From Porphyra umbilicalis (lineage: Eukaryota > Rhodophyta > Bangiophyceae > Bangiales > Bangiaceae), in NCBI GenBank assembly GCA_002049455.2, contig KV918859.1, forward strand, positions 1 to 64,000: a DNA stretch of 64,000 nt, given 5' to 3'. Position numbers and translations under genes: made by a program. Each line of letters opens with the position of its first letter. Within the stretch, counting starts at the first letter, position 1. This document shows, piece by piece, positions 31,520-42,756 of the stretch. The notes beneath the pieces were generated by a model. It ran no database searches. It saw nothing but the letters and a program-made list of their open reading frames with translations, and was not told where the DNA came from.

Positions 31520-33663
31520 TAGGCACCACTGCGATGTGATCACATCGACCTTGTCGCGTGCTGGTCTTGTGGAGCGATTTCAAGTGCGAACTTGGAAACA
31601 ATCAATTTCAGTTTGACTGGTTTGATGGACGTTCGAGTCCGTCGGCTCCTACTGGCTGCAGTCGAAAGCGACGCCACAGTGGAGTCGGGCCACGTCTTCT
31701 CACGTCTTCGGCAACGCCGCACGCCCCTCAGCCTTGTCCAAAAGACCAGCTGGTCTGCCACGCTGCCCTGTGGCAGATGGCCGCCTCTCCGTCCCCGTTT
31801 CTGTACGACAGCATAAATTCGAGGATTCCTCAGTACGCCCGTAGCGCGATACGAGCGTACGCTGCAGGTGTCATGGCGGGCCCAAGCTGCCCCCTAAATG
31901 GACTTCTTCCCTGGCTCTGCACAGCCTGCTGCATGGACCATCCAGCGAGGCGATCCTGGTGTGGCGTGCGTGGCGCCAAGGGTTCAATTTCAGGCTGTCT
32001 GGCTCGGCAACGAGGCGTCGGTAGCGAGACGAGGGAGACAAAGGCGTCGCCCTCGTGGTATATGTTGAACCACGGAGTTCTACTGCATCGGTGTGCGCCC
32101 GTGCCGAGCCCAGCATCCGAGCGCTCGAAGTCAGCCCTTGGACCGACAATCACTTAAGATAAATTCATCAGAAAAATTCCGCGTCACACTGTCACACGAA
32201 GGGACAACCCACTGCGACCTTTCTAAGCTGAGAGCTCGTCACACGAAGCGTCACATGAACGAAGGAAGTGCTAAGAAGGGGCCTCAGTGAACCGCGACGC
32301 CGGCCGCCCGGCCACATCCCCAACAGCGGCCGTCTTCCAGGACCAGCCGCTCAGCCCGCCTCGTTTGCTTGTCTCGTTACGGGCCTCGACGCGCCCTCCG
32401 TCCCGTTTCCGCCCCCCGACAGACCGCTTCCCCCCCTCTGGCTGCCTGCGTCCCAGCGCGCGGAGGGGGGCCGCGCCCGCGCCCCCGCCACCAGCGGCCC
32501 TGGAACGACCGCTCTCGGCTGTCCCCGCAGGCCCGCTGACGCCACTGCAGCCACAGCGACAGGCGCCCCCCAACGTCTCGACGACGTGCTCGCCGACACG
32601 GCTCGAACGGTCCGCACCGGTTGCTACCGCCACCTCCGCCACCGCCGCCGCCGCCGCCGTTGCAGCCCGCGCGGCGGCGCCCGCCCGCGACTCGCCGCCA
32701 CCGCAGCAGCAGGAGCGCCAGCCCCGCCTACGCGGCGCCCGCCGCACGGTGCTCCTTTGCGGGGGGGCCCGGCTCGCAGCGGCGCCCGCGCACATCCGGC
32801 GCGGCAATGGGGGCACCCGTGAGCGGGTGGCCGCGCGCGCGTCCGTGCCTCCCGCGGGGCCACCCCCGCTTCGCGGTCTCCATGACCCGCGGGGGCGTCG
32901 GTGTCCGCGACAGCCGGCGACGCGACGGCGCATTCCTGCGGAGTACGGCGGGAAGCGCGGCGGGGGGGGCGTCGGCGGCGTCGTGGCGCGGCAGGCGGCG
33001 GTGGCGGTACCGCCGTGGGGGTCCCTCCGCCCCGTCACGGCGGGGCGGGCGAGTCGGCGGGTCGGCTGGTCGGCACGCTCGGCCGGCGAGGCGGAGGGCC
33101 CCGCCGCCCCACCGCGCATCGGGGCGGGCGGACGGTGGGCGCTCGTGGAGGTGCGCGCCGCGGGGTGCCGCGCGGTGGCGCGCCGACGGGCTACCGGGCG
33201 ACGCGCGGTGGTGGCACCGGCAGCGTCCTGCCATGGCCAACCCCCGTCGACGGTGCGTCCGTGCCGTATGACGGCGCGGCGGTGCTGCTGGCCGCGCGGG
33301 TGGCGCCGGCGCCCGGCGGCGTGAGCTGCGGGCGCCGATGGCGCGGCTTTGGGGGGGAGGGGGGAGGGGATCGCCGCCCCCCACGGGCGGCAACTCGGTG
33401 TGCGCCACACTTTGTCGCCAGTGCCCGTTTCGGCTGCATGACGCCAATCCATTCAACTCGACGAAGTTGACATCAATTTTATTACACCGCGAGAGACAAC
33501 AGCGAGACGACGGTGCCTCGTTGCGCCCTAGCTAGGTGGCATGGAGCGGATCACGAGAGAGAGGGGGCACAGCACAGGAAGCTTTTTCTTCCAGGTTTTT
33601 CTGGCAGCCTGGTAGAATAGTTTCACGGTTGAGAATCGGAAGTCCAGGCACGTGCGTGCAATA
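31520..33663. other. Region without a confident gene
   Basis: 31520-32280 is of average composition with no recognised protein; GTCACACGAAG motifs at about 32192 and 32238 resemble those in the Tourist-like element. 32280-33400 is GC-saturated with open frames on both strands (Ala/Pro/Arg or Arg/Gly). A plus-strand stretch near 33200-33330 (VLPWPTPVDGASVPYDGA) has the most coding-like composition, but nothing identifies it. Confidence 0.4.
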
Positions 33664-33932
33664 CCCTGGCCTTCAGGGCGGTGGCGCGCCTGACGACGGA
33701 TCGACACCGGGCACGCCGGCCGACTCCATATCCGCGAGCGCGCATGGGGGCACGTACAGCCACGTTGCCGTGGCGGGGGAAACGTGGGGCGGGGAAAAGA
33801 GTGCCGCCGCCGGCACCGCAGCGGCGCCGGCTCGCCGGCGTCGCGCGACGCCGACGGGAGGGGCCTTCACTCCGCCACGCAGAGCACCTCTAACCGATAG
33901 TGTCAATTCTGCTGACCGCATCATTTGATGCG
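33664..33932 (-). repeat. Family A truncated copy (A4) with adjacent CGCATCATTTGATGCG
   Basis: 33664-33900 matches the right part of family A (18180-18415) in inverted orientation, starting with the CCCTGGCCTTCAGGGC end. It is followed at 33917-33932 by the near-palindrome CGCATCATTTGATGCG. The same 16-mer occurs twice beside copy A3 (49688-49703, 49710-49725). Confidence 0.7.
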
Positions 33933-34359
33933 ATTCGCATCAATTGATCCGGTTTTTCTGTCTTCTGCTACGAGAGAATGGCTTCTCCGTTGTTCATTCT
34001 GACAGCAGCGCAGTGCTCACTAACGCCAGGCTCGTGACAAGCCGGAAATTCTTGTGACGCACCACCGGATTCTCGCACAGTAGCCTGCTTGACACGTCCC
34101 CCTGGGTCAAAAACGAGGGTCGTCTGTCAAAAAACAGAAAAAGATTGACAACCCCACTGCCATGGGCGTTGCGTTCACGCGTGTCGCGCCTATCGTGGAC
34201 GTACTGACGTCCTCTATCAGAAGAGGTAAGAAAAAGTGGCCGTAGAGGCCAGTAAGATGGTTCGGGCAAGGGTGCGCATGCTCTTGACAAGAATGACGAA
34301 ACACGATCCCGGCGGTTGCTGATCGCATTAGCACGCGTCTGTTCTGGATGGCCAACTAA
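33933..34359. other. Short inter-element spacer
   Basis: No gene. 34013-34062 matches 49083-49130 in inverted orientation (core TTGTCACGAGCCTGGC), a small dispersed repeat. Confidence 0.5.
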
Positions 34360-35999
34360 GAGCAAAACTAGCAATGTCAAAGGACTATCCTTAAAATCTC
34401 AATTGGGCTTGCGACGTGGCGCCCCCTCACAGGCCGCCTATTGTAGGCTCCTAAAATGGGAGATATGCGCAATAGAGTTACTCCTGACAGGGCTACTTTT
34501 CCATTGATATTCCTCTTTGTTGGTGGGCGGTTCGTGGCCCATCCCTTGGAGTAAGAGCACACCCAACAACGTCTGCCCCAAGTTCTGAAACCCCGAACGG
34601 AGTATGCTACGTTTGCTTGAGTGGAGGACGCTCAGCGGCTCCCCATTTTTCTCATCCAAGTGGGCCGTCCGCGGTCCTGGAGTTATCGAAAACAGGGGCT
34701 ATATGGTCCAGAGATGGGTGCAAGAAGATGGGGGAAGCGTGCCTAGCAACGTCGATCCCCAAGCGGACAAAAATCGAACATATATCCAAGCAGTCACGAG
34801 GTAAGGGATGGAGGGACGAAAAGGCTGCGATCCTGACAAGAACGCGTCGCCACTTTCCAATCGTCTGTGCAGACTTTTGTTATCTGAGTAAACATACCGA
34901 AAGTCAGGTTCACACGTCTAAAATAAAGCGCCACGAACTGACAGGAACTGGTCGCCCTGCTGGCACGACGCAGAAAAATCGCACTTCGGGAAGACACCTG
35001 GCGAACAAATGACAGATGGCGAGCCTCACGCGACAGCGCAGAGCCGCGGCTCTCGGTCGAGGACCCTGGGAACGGGGTGAGCTGTGCGACGCGCTGTCAA
35101 GACGCGGCCACGGCAGGCACCGCGCGGTCCGACAGATGCTTCGATTCAAATTCTTCCAGAACGAGAGGCGGACGGCGCCTTTGCTGGTGGCGACGTTGGC
35201 TTGCTCAGAACGAGCACTGCCGCAAGCGTCGAAACGGACAGTGTCGGTGGACCCGCGCGAGAATATCGGCGCGGTCGCGCAATCAACCGCGTGATACGTT
35301 TGCATGCAATGAGAAATCTTCGAAAATTTCCAATCTGATCCAAGCCATATCATTGGCTGCTGGAAATGTTTTCAAATATGTTGGAAGGGAGGCGGATCCA
35401 TCATCGCCAGGTGTCAGCCGGCCCGTGATCAGATTCCTCTGGTCCCTATTGGCGCGAGGCCCGCCCCCCACCTCCAATTGGTCGTAGGGCAGCCTCACGT
35501 CAAGCGTGGCGCGGCGGGTGCCTCAGCCGCTTCCACGTGGCGGGGATTTCGTCGACGCAGGGGCACGCACGAGGCCCCGTGCCAGTGTCTGTGCGGCCCG
35601 CCTCGTGGGCGGCGCTGCGTGGGGCCGTGTCGTAGAGGGGGCCGTTCGGGGAGTCTCAAATGCACCTCCCTTGGCGGTCTCGGGCACACCTCCCGCTCGG
35701 GCGGGCCCGCAGCACCCTGCGCCCCCCCATCCACGCACGCCCATGAGGGGCCGCAGCGTGGGATGCCATCCGCGGCTGGTTGGGGCGCCCCCTGGGCCGC
35801 CATCGATCGCAAGGAGGGGCGCCCCCTGGGCTGCGGTCGTGCTCTTGTGCTCCGCGTGCGCGCGCTTCTCGTGTCGCGTGCTGTCGGCCGCCGGCGACGG
35901 CATAAGAACTCGCCGGCCGCGGCGGCTCGTGCTCCCTCGCTCATTCATCCCAACAACCTCCCGCACGCATCCCCATACCGTTTAGTTCTTCACGCCCTT

Positions 36000-36245
36000 G
36001 CCGCCGGCGTGGGACGCCGGCGGCTGCCCCCCCCCCCCTCATTGCTACCGTTGAGTTCTTTCCACTCTGCCGCCGGCGTGGGACGCCGGCGGCTGCCCCC
36101 CCCCCCCTCTCTGCTACCGTTGCGTTTTTCCCGCGCTTGCCGCGGGCGTGGCACGCCGGCGGCCATTTCCCCGACCCCCCCTTCTATCGTTGAGCTTTTC
36201 CCACCCTTGCCGCCGGCGAGGCACGCTGGCGGCGGTTCCCCGACC
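36000..36245. repeat. Tandem hairpin repeat in Element 2 leader
   Basis: Four units of about 70 bp (starts near 36001, 36072, 36138, 36210), each with an inverted repeat of the type CCGCCGGCGTGGGACGCCGG, followed by a C-rich tract and TACCGTTGAGTTCTTTCC-like sequence. The first two copies have perfect stems; the last two are diverged. It lies about 190-430 bp upstream of the first ORF, where a promoter or transposase-binding array could sit. Confidence 0.75.
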
Positions 36246-36608
36246 TCCCCCCCGCTTTTTTTTTTTTGCCGCCGGCCACCCGCGTGTGGCTCTTTTCCCG
36301 CGTGCCCCGCCGGTGCTGCGTGGGCGCCGGCGGGGTGCCAAGTGCGCAACAGTGCCTCGTTCCCGCCGCCCCCCCCCCCCTCCTTGACCTTCGGCCAATA
36401 CTTTCAAGAGCCACCGATCTCTCCCGTCTCCCTCCATGACCCGCAAGCCCGACCCGGAGCGCGACACGAAGCGGAGGAGGGACCAGCGTCAACGGCACCA
36501 AGAGCGTCTCGCCGTGCTCGCGCGGCGCACCTGTTCGTGCCATCTCGGGGGGTACCCGCCGTGCTCCGCATCTTCACCGTCGCGCGGCGGACGGGCGCCA
36601 TCCTTGCC

Positions 36609-37340
36609 GCGCAACAACTGGGCGCCGCCGGCTAGTCGGCACCCTCAGCAAGCCAGCGGCAACTGGGTCGGGGGATAAGGGCGTGCACCGTCGCCACCGC
36701 GCAACAACTGGGCGCCGCCGGCTGAACGGCACCCTCAACAAGCCGGCGGCAACTGGGGCGGGGGGCAAGGACGGGGCCGTTGCCGCCGCGCAACAACTGG
36801 GCGCCGCGGACTGATCGCGACCCAACGCATGCCGGCGGCAGCTGGGGTGGGGGGCAAGGACGGGCGAAAGAGCCGCAGTGGAACAACTGAGCGCCGCCGG
36901 CTGGTCGGCATCCACACCAAGCCAGCGGCAACTGGGGCGGGGGACAAGGTAGGGTGCCAACGCCGCCGCGCCAAAGCTGGGCGCCGCCGGCTGATCTGCA
37001 CTCACAACAAGCCGGCGGCAACTGGGACGGGGGACAAGGACGGGCGCCGTCGCCACCGCGCAAGAACGGGGCTCCGCCGGATGATCGCGGCCCAACGCAA
37101 GCCGTCGGCAACTGGGGCGGTGGACAAGGACGGGTGCCGTGGCCGCAGCGCCACGACTGGGTGCCGCCGGCTCAGCCTCACCCAAACCAAGCCGGCGGCA
37201 ACTCGAGGCCCCCGACTGGTGGTCAATCGCCACAAGGCGGCGGCAACTGTGGTGGCGGGCAAGGACGGGCGTCGTTGTCGCCGCGCAGCGACTGGGTGCC
37301 GCCGGCTGGTTTCATCCCTTCTCAAGCCGGCGGCGGCGAC
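36609..37340. repeat. About 90-bp minisatellite in the third ORF
   Basis: About eight units of 89-90 bp, each beginning GCGCAACAACTGGGCGCCGC, with AAGCCGGCGGCAACTGG in the second half. Unit starts at 36609, 36699 and 36788 set the period. Later units are diverged. Confidence 0.8.
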
Positions 37341-37829
37341 GGACGGCACCCGACGGGCGGGGGACCGCCGCCTTGTGGCGTGAACAGCGGCGGGCTGCCA
37401 GACCAAGGTCGGCCCCCGCCGCAAGTCGTCAGCGCGCCGCTGGCTCGCGGCTGTCTGCCGCTCACCGGCGGCAGGTTCGCGCCGCCGCCCGACGTTGTGC
37501 CGCCTCAAGGTGGCGGCCAATCGCGTGGGGTCAAGGGACGGGTGGCGTTGCCGCCGCCGGCTGGTTTTGTGTTGCCACGAGCCGGCGGCATCTCTACACC
37601 TTCGGGGGCCAGCCGCCGTGAAGCCGGTGGCTCGCGGGCGCCGCAGCCGGCCAACGTGCTGCCTGAAAGCGGCGGGGAGTCGGCACCGCCGGCTGCAGAT
37701 CAACCACAAGCCGGCGGCGCTCAGCCCTCACCCGCCGAATGCCGGCCGCCGGCAGCCACCGTGCACCTTCCGTCCGTCCCGACGCTGAGTCCAGGGCCTC
37801 GAGGGGAGGCGTCGGCGGAAACACTGGCG

Positions 37830-38080
37830 GCGGGCCACGACAAGCCGGCGGGCCACGACAAGCCGGCGGGCCACGACCCGCCGGCGAGCCCCGACCTGCC
37901 GACGGGCCAGGGCAAGCCGGCGAGCGAGGACACACCGGCGGGCCAGGACACGCCGGGAGACCACGGCAAGCCGGCGGGCCACGAACAGCCGGCGGGCCAC
38001 GACCAGCCGGTGGGGCACTGCCTGCCGGCGGACCAGGACAAGCCGCCGGCGGACGAGGACAAGCCGGTGGCAGCGCGGGG
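37830..38080. repeat. 18-bp minisatellite (GCGGGCCACGACAAGCCG)
   Basis: An array of 18-bp units encoding Ala-Gly-His-Asp-Lys-Pro and variants (PAGQDT, PAGHEQ, PADQDK). It shares the AAGCCGGCGG core with the 90-bp repeat upstream. Confidence 0.75.
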
Positions 38081-38161
38081 CGCGACGCCGCCGGTGGAGA
38101 AGGAGTCGACGTTGAAGACGTTGGCTGTGACGTCGCTGCGCTCAAGTACGCGGCCCCCGCG

Positions 38162-39501
38162 ATGGGGACCGGTCCGGGCTGGACCGATGAGGAGCGTGTT
38201 GCGCTGTGCAAAGCCTACCTGACCACGTCGCAGGACCCTGTTAAGGGGGCGGACCAAAATGGCCCGACGTTTTGGACTGCGGTGGTTGCGGCATGGAAGG
38301 GGTTGCTGGCGGGACGCCCTGGCGTCCGCCGGCGCACTGAGCGAGGAGTGTGGGGGGTGCAGAAGCAGTGGGACAAGATCCACAAGGGTGTCAACGCGTT
38401 TGGCTCGCACTACCTGGCGGTCAAGCGTATGGAGCTGACGGGGAACCCAAGTGAGAAGGACATGATTAGCGCGGCGATGGCGCGCTTCTGCGGCACCAAT
38501 GTGTACGAGGCGAAGCGCGAGGACAGCGCGGAGGACATGGCCAAGAAAAGACAACAAAGCGCAATGCCAAGCAAGTGCACTGCCCGTGGGTCCCGTGCTG
38601 GCGGGTACTGCGACACGTCGACAATTTCAGCGGGGCCGCCGGGGCCGCCGAAGCCGACGGCGGCGCCGGCAGTGCCGGATCATCCGGCGGCTCTCCCGGC
38701 GGCCGCTCGACAAGCAACTCTGACGAGGACGCGGAGGACGCGGGTGCTTGCGGCTACCAATCGCGCCCGCGTGGTTCAAAGACCGCCAAAAGTGACAAGG
38801 CGGAGGACATCCAGGCGTCGCGTATGCTGAAGGAAAGCACGGACGCGTTGTCTGCGTTAGCCCGATCAACGTCTGAGCTTACATCCGTGGCATTATTCAA
38901 CAGTGCTGAGATGCGGGACACTCCTGAAGCTGTCGCTTTCCGTCGCGCCCATGCCCGCAAGCTGATAGCGGCGGCCGGGTTGGACGTGTCCCCGCCGGGT
39001 ACTTTGTCTTCTCTGGCGGGGACGGCCGGCGCCTCCACGCCCGCGACTGGCGCAGATGTGCCGGCGGAGGGGGGGGCGACGCCCTCTACACCCGCCCTCA
39101 CGTCAACCTCGACACCGCGTACGCCGCCGGCGCCGGTGCCGGCGCAGGCACCGGCGGCTGGCGCGGCACTGGTGCCGGCATCTCCGCCGGCGGCGAGCAT
39201 CACAGGACCTCAGCCGCCTGAACGAGCGGTCACGGAGGCGGCGGCGAGTACATCTGCACCGCCGGCCTCGGCGGAGGGCTCCCGTGCAGCGAGCCGTGGC
39301 CGGCGGTCGCTGGTGACCGAGCAGGCCAAGGCGGCGGCAGCTCTTGCCGCCGCGTCGAAGACGCTGAAAGACAAGAACGACGGCGTTTTTGTGGTGACTC
39401 TCTTTAACACGCGCGACAGTGGCGCGGGCCATGTCGAGGACAAGGATGAAGATGAGGGGGATGACTCTAGTGATGACGAGACCAACGCTGAGTACGAATA
39501 G
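38162..39501 (+). pseudogene. Myb/SANT-like gene of Element 2, frameshifted
   Basis: The N-terminal part from the ATG at 38162 reads GPGWTDEERVALCKAYLTTS, FWTAVVAAWKGL, WGVQKQWDKIHKGVNAFGSH and ISAAMARFC, clearly homologous to the Myb-like protein of Element 1. Near 38548 one A appears to be missing from an A-run (AAGAAAAGAC). Beyond it the homologous frame continues as VHCPWVPCWRVLRHVDNFSG, KTAKSDKAEDIQASRMLKES, MRDTPEAVAFRRAHARKL, then an Ala/Pro/Thr-rich tail about 180 residues longer than in Element 1, ending TNAEYE. One base restores the whole gene, so the lesion is either recent or a sequence error. Confidence 0.8.
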
Positions 39502-39535
39502 TGTGTGGAAAGTGTATCGGGCAGCGACTTCAGAT

Positions 39536-39572
39536 GTTTTATTTACCCCGTTGGGCAGGGTTTTATTTTTCC
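39536..39572 (+). terminator. T-tract/GGGCAGGG motif 3' of the Myb gene
   Basis: GTTTTATTTACCCCGTTGGG followed by CAGGG, TTTTATTTTT and CC, 35 bp after the Myb stop. It has the same layout as 26655-26692 in Element 1 and is looser at 39739-39771 after the transposase. Putative 3'-end signal. Confidence 0.4.
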
Positions 39573-39959
39573 TACCTCTTTCGTCTTTGCGCGCAACAGT
39601 GGCATTACTTTGGCATCTCTTATACGGCCGCTACAGCGGCCCTTGGCGGGTCCCGCCTCTGTGTCGTTTGCAAGCAAGTCCTCCGTGACATTTGCGAGTA
39701 AGGAGTCAAGACAAAGGCAAGAGGACAGATCAGTCGAAGGAAAAAGAAACCCGCGGGGGGGAAAAAAAATATCTTCTGTGCTGCTCCGGTTACAAGTATG
39801 GCTCAATAAGCGTGGCTCTTTCCGCCCACACATCCTCCACCAGGTCATGTCTCAGCTTGGTGTGCTCCTCCTCACTCCGTGTCTCCGCCCACGCGCCCAG
39901 AGCATGCCCACAAGTTCCTGCGGGCAGCCAGGCGACAGGCGCAATGACGGGGGGGGGGG

Positions 39960-41215
39960 GGGACACCCGCGCCCACGAAGCCCTCCCTAGCGTCGTGGCC
40001 ATCGCTACCGACGGCACCACCGCCGCTAGCACCAGATCCGCCCCTGCCGCCAGCTCCACTGTCACCGGCGGCGCCGACAATCCGACGACTCCCAGCTGCC
40101 GCCGCACCAACGCGGTGCCCCAAACACCTCGACCCGCCGCCGCCGGCCGCCTGACCGCCGGCGGCGGCGGCGGCAGCAGATCTACCATCGCCCGCCCGTC
40201 CCCACCTGGTGCCGGTCCTGCCGAGTGGCCGCCATCGGCCGTCTGACCGCCGGCGGCGGCAGCAAGAAGTGCGCCAACACCACCGCCGCCGGCCACCTCG
40301 CCAGCGCTGGCGGCGGCAGCAGTCAATCCGCCACCGGCCGCCCCCGCACCACCAAGCCCCGGTCCCGCCAAGCCGCCGCCGTCGGCTGCCTGACTGCCGA
40401 CGGTGGCGGCGGTAGCAGATGCCCCCGCCCCGGCTCCCCCACTACCCTGTCCCGGTCCCGCGAAGCCGCAGGCGCCGGCCGCTGGACCGCCGGCGGCTGC
40501 AGTGGCACAATATCCCCCCACCCCCGCTCCCCCACCACCAAGTCCCGGTCCCGCCAAGCCGCCGCCGCCGGGTGCTTGTCCGCCGGCGGCGGCGGCGGCA
40601 GCAGATCCCCCCGAGCCACAACCTCCACCACCCTGTCCCCGTCCTGCCAAGCCGCCGCCGCCGGCCGCCTGACCGCCGGCGGCGGCAGCAGGAAGTGCTC
40701 CAACACCGCCGTCGCCGGCCGCCTCGCCAGCGCCAGCGGCGGCAGCAGCCAATTTCCCACCTGCCGCCCCCCCACCATGAAGTCCCGGTCCCGCCAAGCC
40801 GCCGCCGCCGGCCGCCTGACCGCCGGCGGCGGCAGGGGCAGCAGATCGCCCCGGCCCCGCTCCCCAGCCACCCTGTCCAAAACCCGACAAGCCGCCGCCG
40901 CCGGCCGCCTGACCGCCGGCGGCGGTAGCCGCAGTAGCTGTCCCCACCCCCGCTCCCCCACCACCCTGTCTCATATCTGCCAAGCCGCCTCTGCCGGCCG
41001 TCTGACCGCCGGCGGCGGCAGGAGCAGAAGATCCCCTCGCCCCCGCTTCCCCACCACCCTGTCCCCCACCCGCCAAGCCGCCGCCGCCGGCCGCCTGGCC
41101 GCCGGCGGTGGCAGGGGCAGCAGATCCCCCCGCCCCCGCTCCCCCACCACCCTGTCCCCAAACCGCGAAGCCGCCGCCGCCGGCCGCCTGACCGCCGGCG
41201 GCCATTCGGGTGCGG
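39960..41215 (-). repeat. About 93-bp coding minisatellite in the transposase tail
   Basis: A dozen or more units of roughly 93 bp encode AAGGQAAGGGGLAGXGQGGG followed by GAGAGGSAAPA. Each unit includes the GACCGCCGGCGGCGGC core with CCGCCG/CGGCGG inverted repeats. In Element 1 the same position has a short non-repeated Gly/Ala linker, so the tract expanded in this copy while staying in frame with the conserved C-terminal tail. Confidence 0.8.
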
Positions 41216-42405
41216 GACACAAGCCCGTCTCGTCGCTGTTCCGTAACCATGTTGTGAAGGATGGCCACCGCCTTGGTGACGGTGACCATCTGCGCTACGG
41301 ACGCCTTTCTGGCATGATGGAGAGCGACGTGGAAGCGAGCTGTCAGCACCGCATACAGGCGTTTCACATCTTTTCGAAGTGCTTCCTGATGACAGTTAAA
41401 TGTAACCTCGAATTCTGTCGTGGGGTCGGGGAACGGAAATACGAAAAATGCAAACCTAGGATAAATACCATGCACAAGATAATACAGGAGCGAGCGGGTC
41501 GTGCCGTTAGCAGTGTGAGAAAACGTACGGAGCGGCCATTCCCCGTTCGTGACGGATAAATAGAGGGGGAAAACATGCATAACGTTAGGGTCGTTATGAG
41601 ATCCAGGACACCCCACAAATAAGTGCCAAATCCATAGGTCCTCATCACAAACGGTCTCCATCACCACGGAACGCTTCCCGTGGCGATTCTGGCACATGCC
41701 GGCAAAGGCCTTTGGGCAGTTGCGCCACTCCCAGTGGCTGTAGTCGAGAGAGCCAATGCAACCGGGCATCCCGCGCTCAGCATCGTCGGCAGCCGCGCCC
41801 ACCTGCATCTGGATGTCATTTTCTGCATCACACCGCATCTCGAGCTCTGTACACGACATCGGGACGGGTCTGGACGTGCTCCAAGAAATACATGTTTGCA
41901 TCTTGTCGTCATTTTCTAGTCCGTACATGTCATTTCTCTGCTGCAATGTCCTCGGCCGCGACCGGTCGATTCTAAGACTGAGAGCGTGAGGATTTGGCCG
42001 CCAACCTGACCTTAGGGCAGTACATAATGATACTAAAGGCAGGCAAAGGCGTGCAACCATCCGGCCATCCGCAACAGCTGTGTCGGCTGGAGTTTTTCGA
42101 TCCGGTTAGGACATCATTTCAACTGCATCTCAAGCGTTAGAGTGGGTCCTCAAACCACCCCAGTGCGTCCAGTGGCCCAAGAGAGCGTCGCCGTGCCTGA
42201 AAACGAACATGAGGAACGTTTTTTGACCACGTGCTGGGGGGCTAAAGGAAGTAGACCGAGTCCGTGCAGGACTGATTGCAAATGATCCGTGGGACCTGTG
42301 GTCCAACAATCGCCAATCACGCAGGTGTGCCTTCTCGACGCCACCAGAGAGGCCCACAGCGAGGACGGGCGTCTCTAATGCGACTACGATTCTGGGTTGA
42401 AGAGC

Positions 42406-42756
42406 TCTCACGGCCAAGACACTCCCGAATGACTTAGCCTGTGCGCGAGCTTCAGGTAAAGAGCCTTTGAGGCCGTCTGAGGGCATTTCCATCACACGCT
42501 TGGCAGTGATTCTGGACTTTGGTGTGGCGAGGACCCGAAGGGCTTCCACTCGTGGAAGAGGTCTGACGGGTTAGATGTCATCCAATGTCATCCAATGCAG
42601 GAAATACAATGTCAGCAAAAACATGTAGATGCTAACAGAGGTCTCACGGCCAAGACACTCCCGAATGACATAGGCTGTGCGCGAGCCTCAGAAAAAGGGC
42701 CTTTGAGGCCGTCTGAGAGCATCTCTATCACAAGTTTGGCAGTGATTCAGGCTTTG
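42406..42756 (+). repeat. 115-bp direct duplication
   Basis: 42406-42520 recurs at 42642-42756, starting TCTCACGGCCAAGACACTCC and including TTTGAGGCCGTCTGAG. A different 121-bp stretch lies between; it contains ATGTCATCCA twice at about 42575. Confidence 0.85.

Larger units (their letters stand above)
36436..38161 (+). pseudogene. Third ORF of Element 2 (repeat-rich), decayed
   Basis: It starts MTRKPDPERDTKRRRDQRQR, like the third ORF of Element 1. A repeat of about 30 residues follows, with units such as NNWAPPAERHPQQAGGNWGG and GQGRAPSPP. The first unit has CAA to TAA (stop at 36676-36678), and a later unit is one base shorter, which shifts frame. The remaining frame from about 36954 continues to GGNSRPPTGGQ-type sequence and a AGHDKP-type six-residue repeat (37830-38080). 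No known domain. Position and start match Element 1, so this is probably a genuine third gene of this transposon lineage, now broken. Confidence 0.5.

Noticed and set aside
36454..38020. Long minus-strand frames opposite the Element 2 third ORF
   Set aside because: Arg/Pro-rich mirror images of the minisatellite, without conserved starts.
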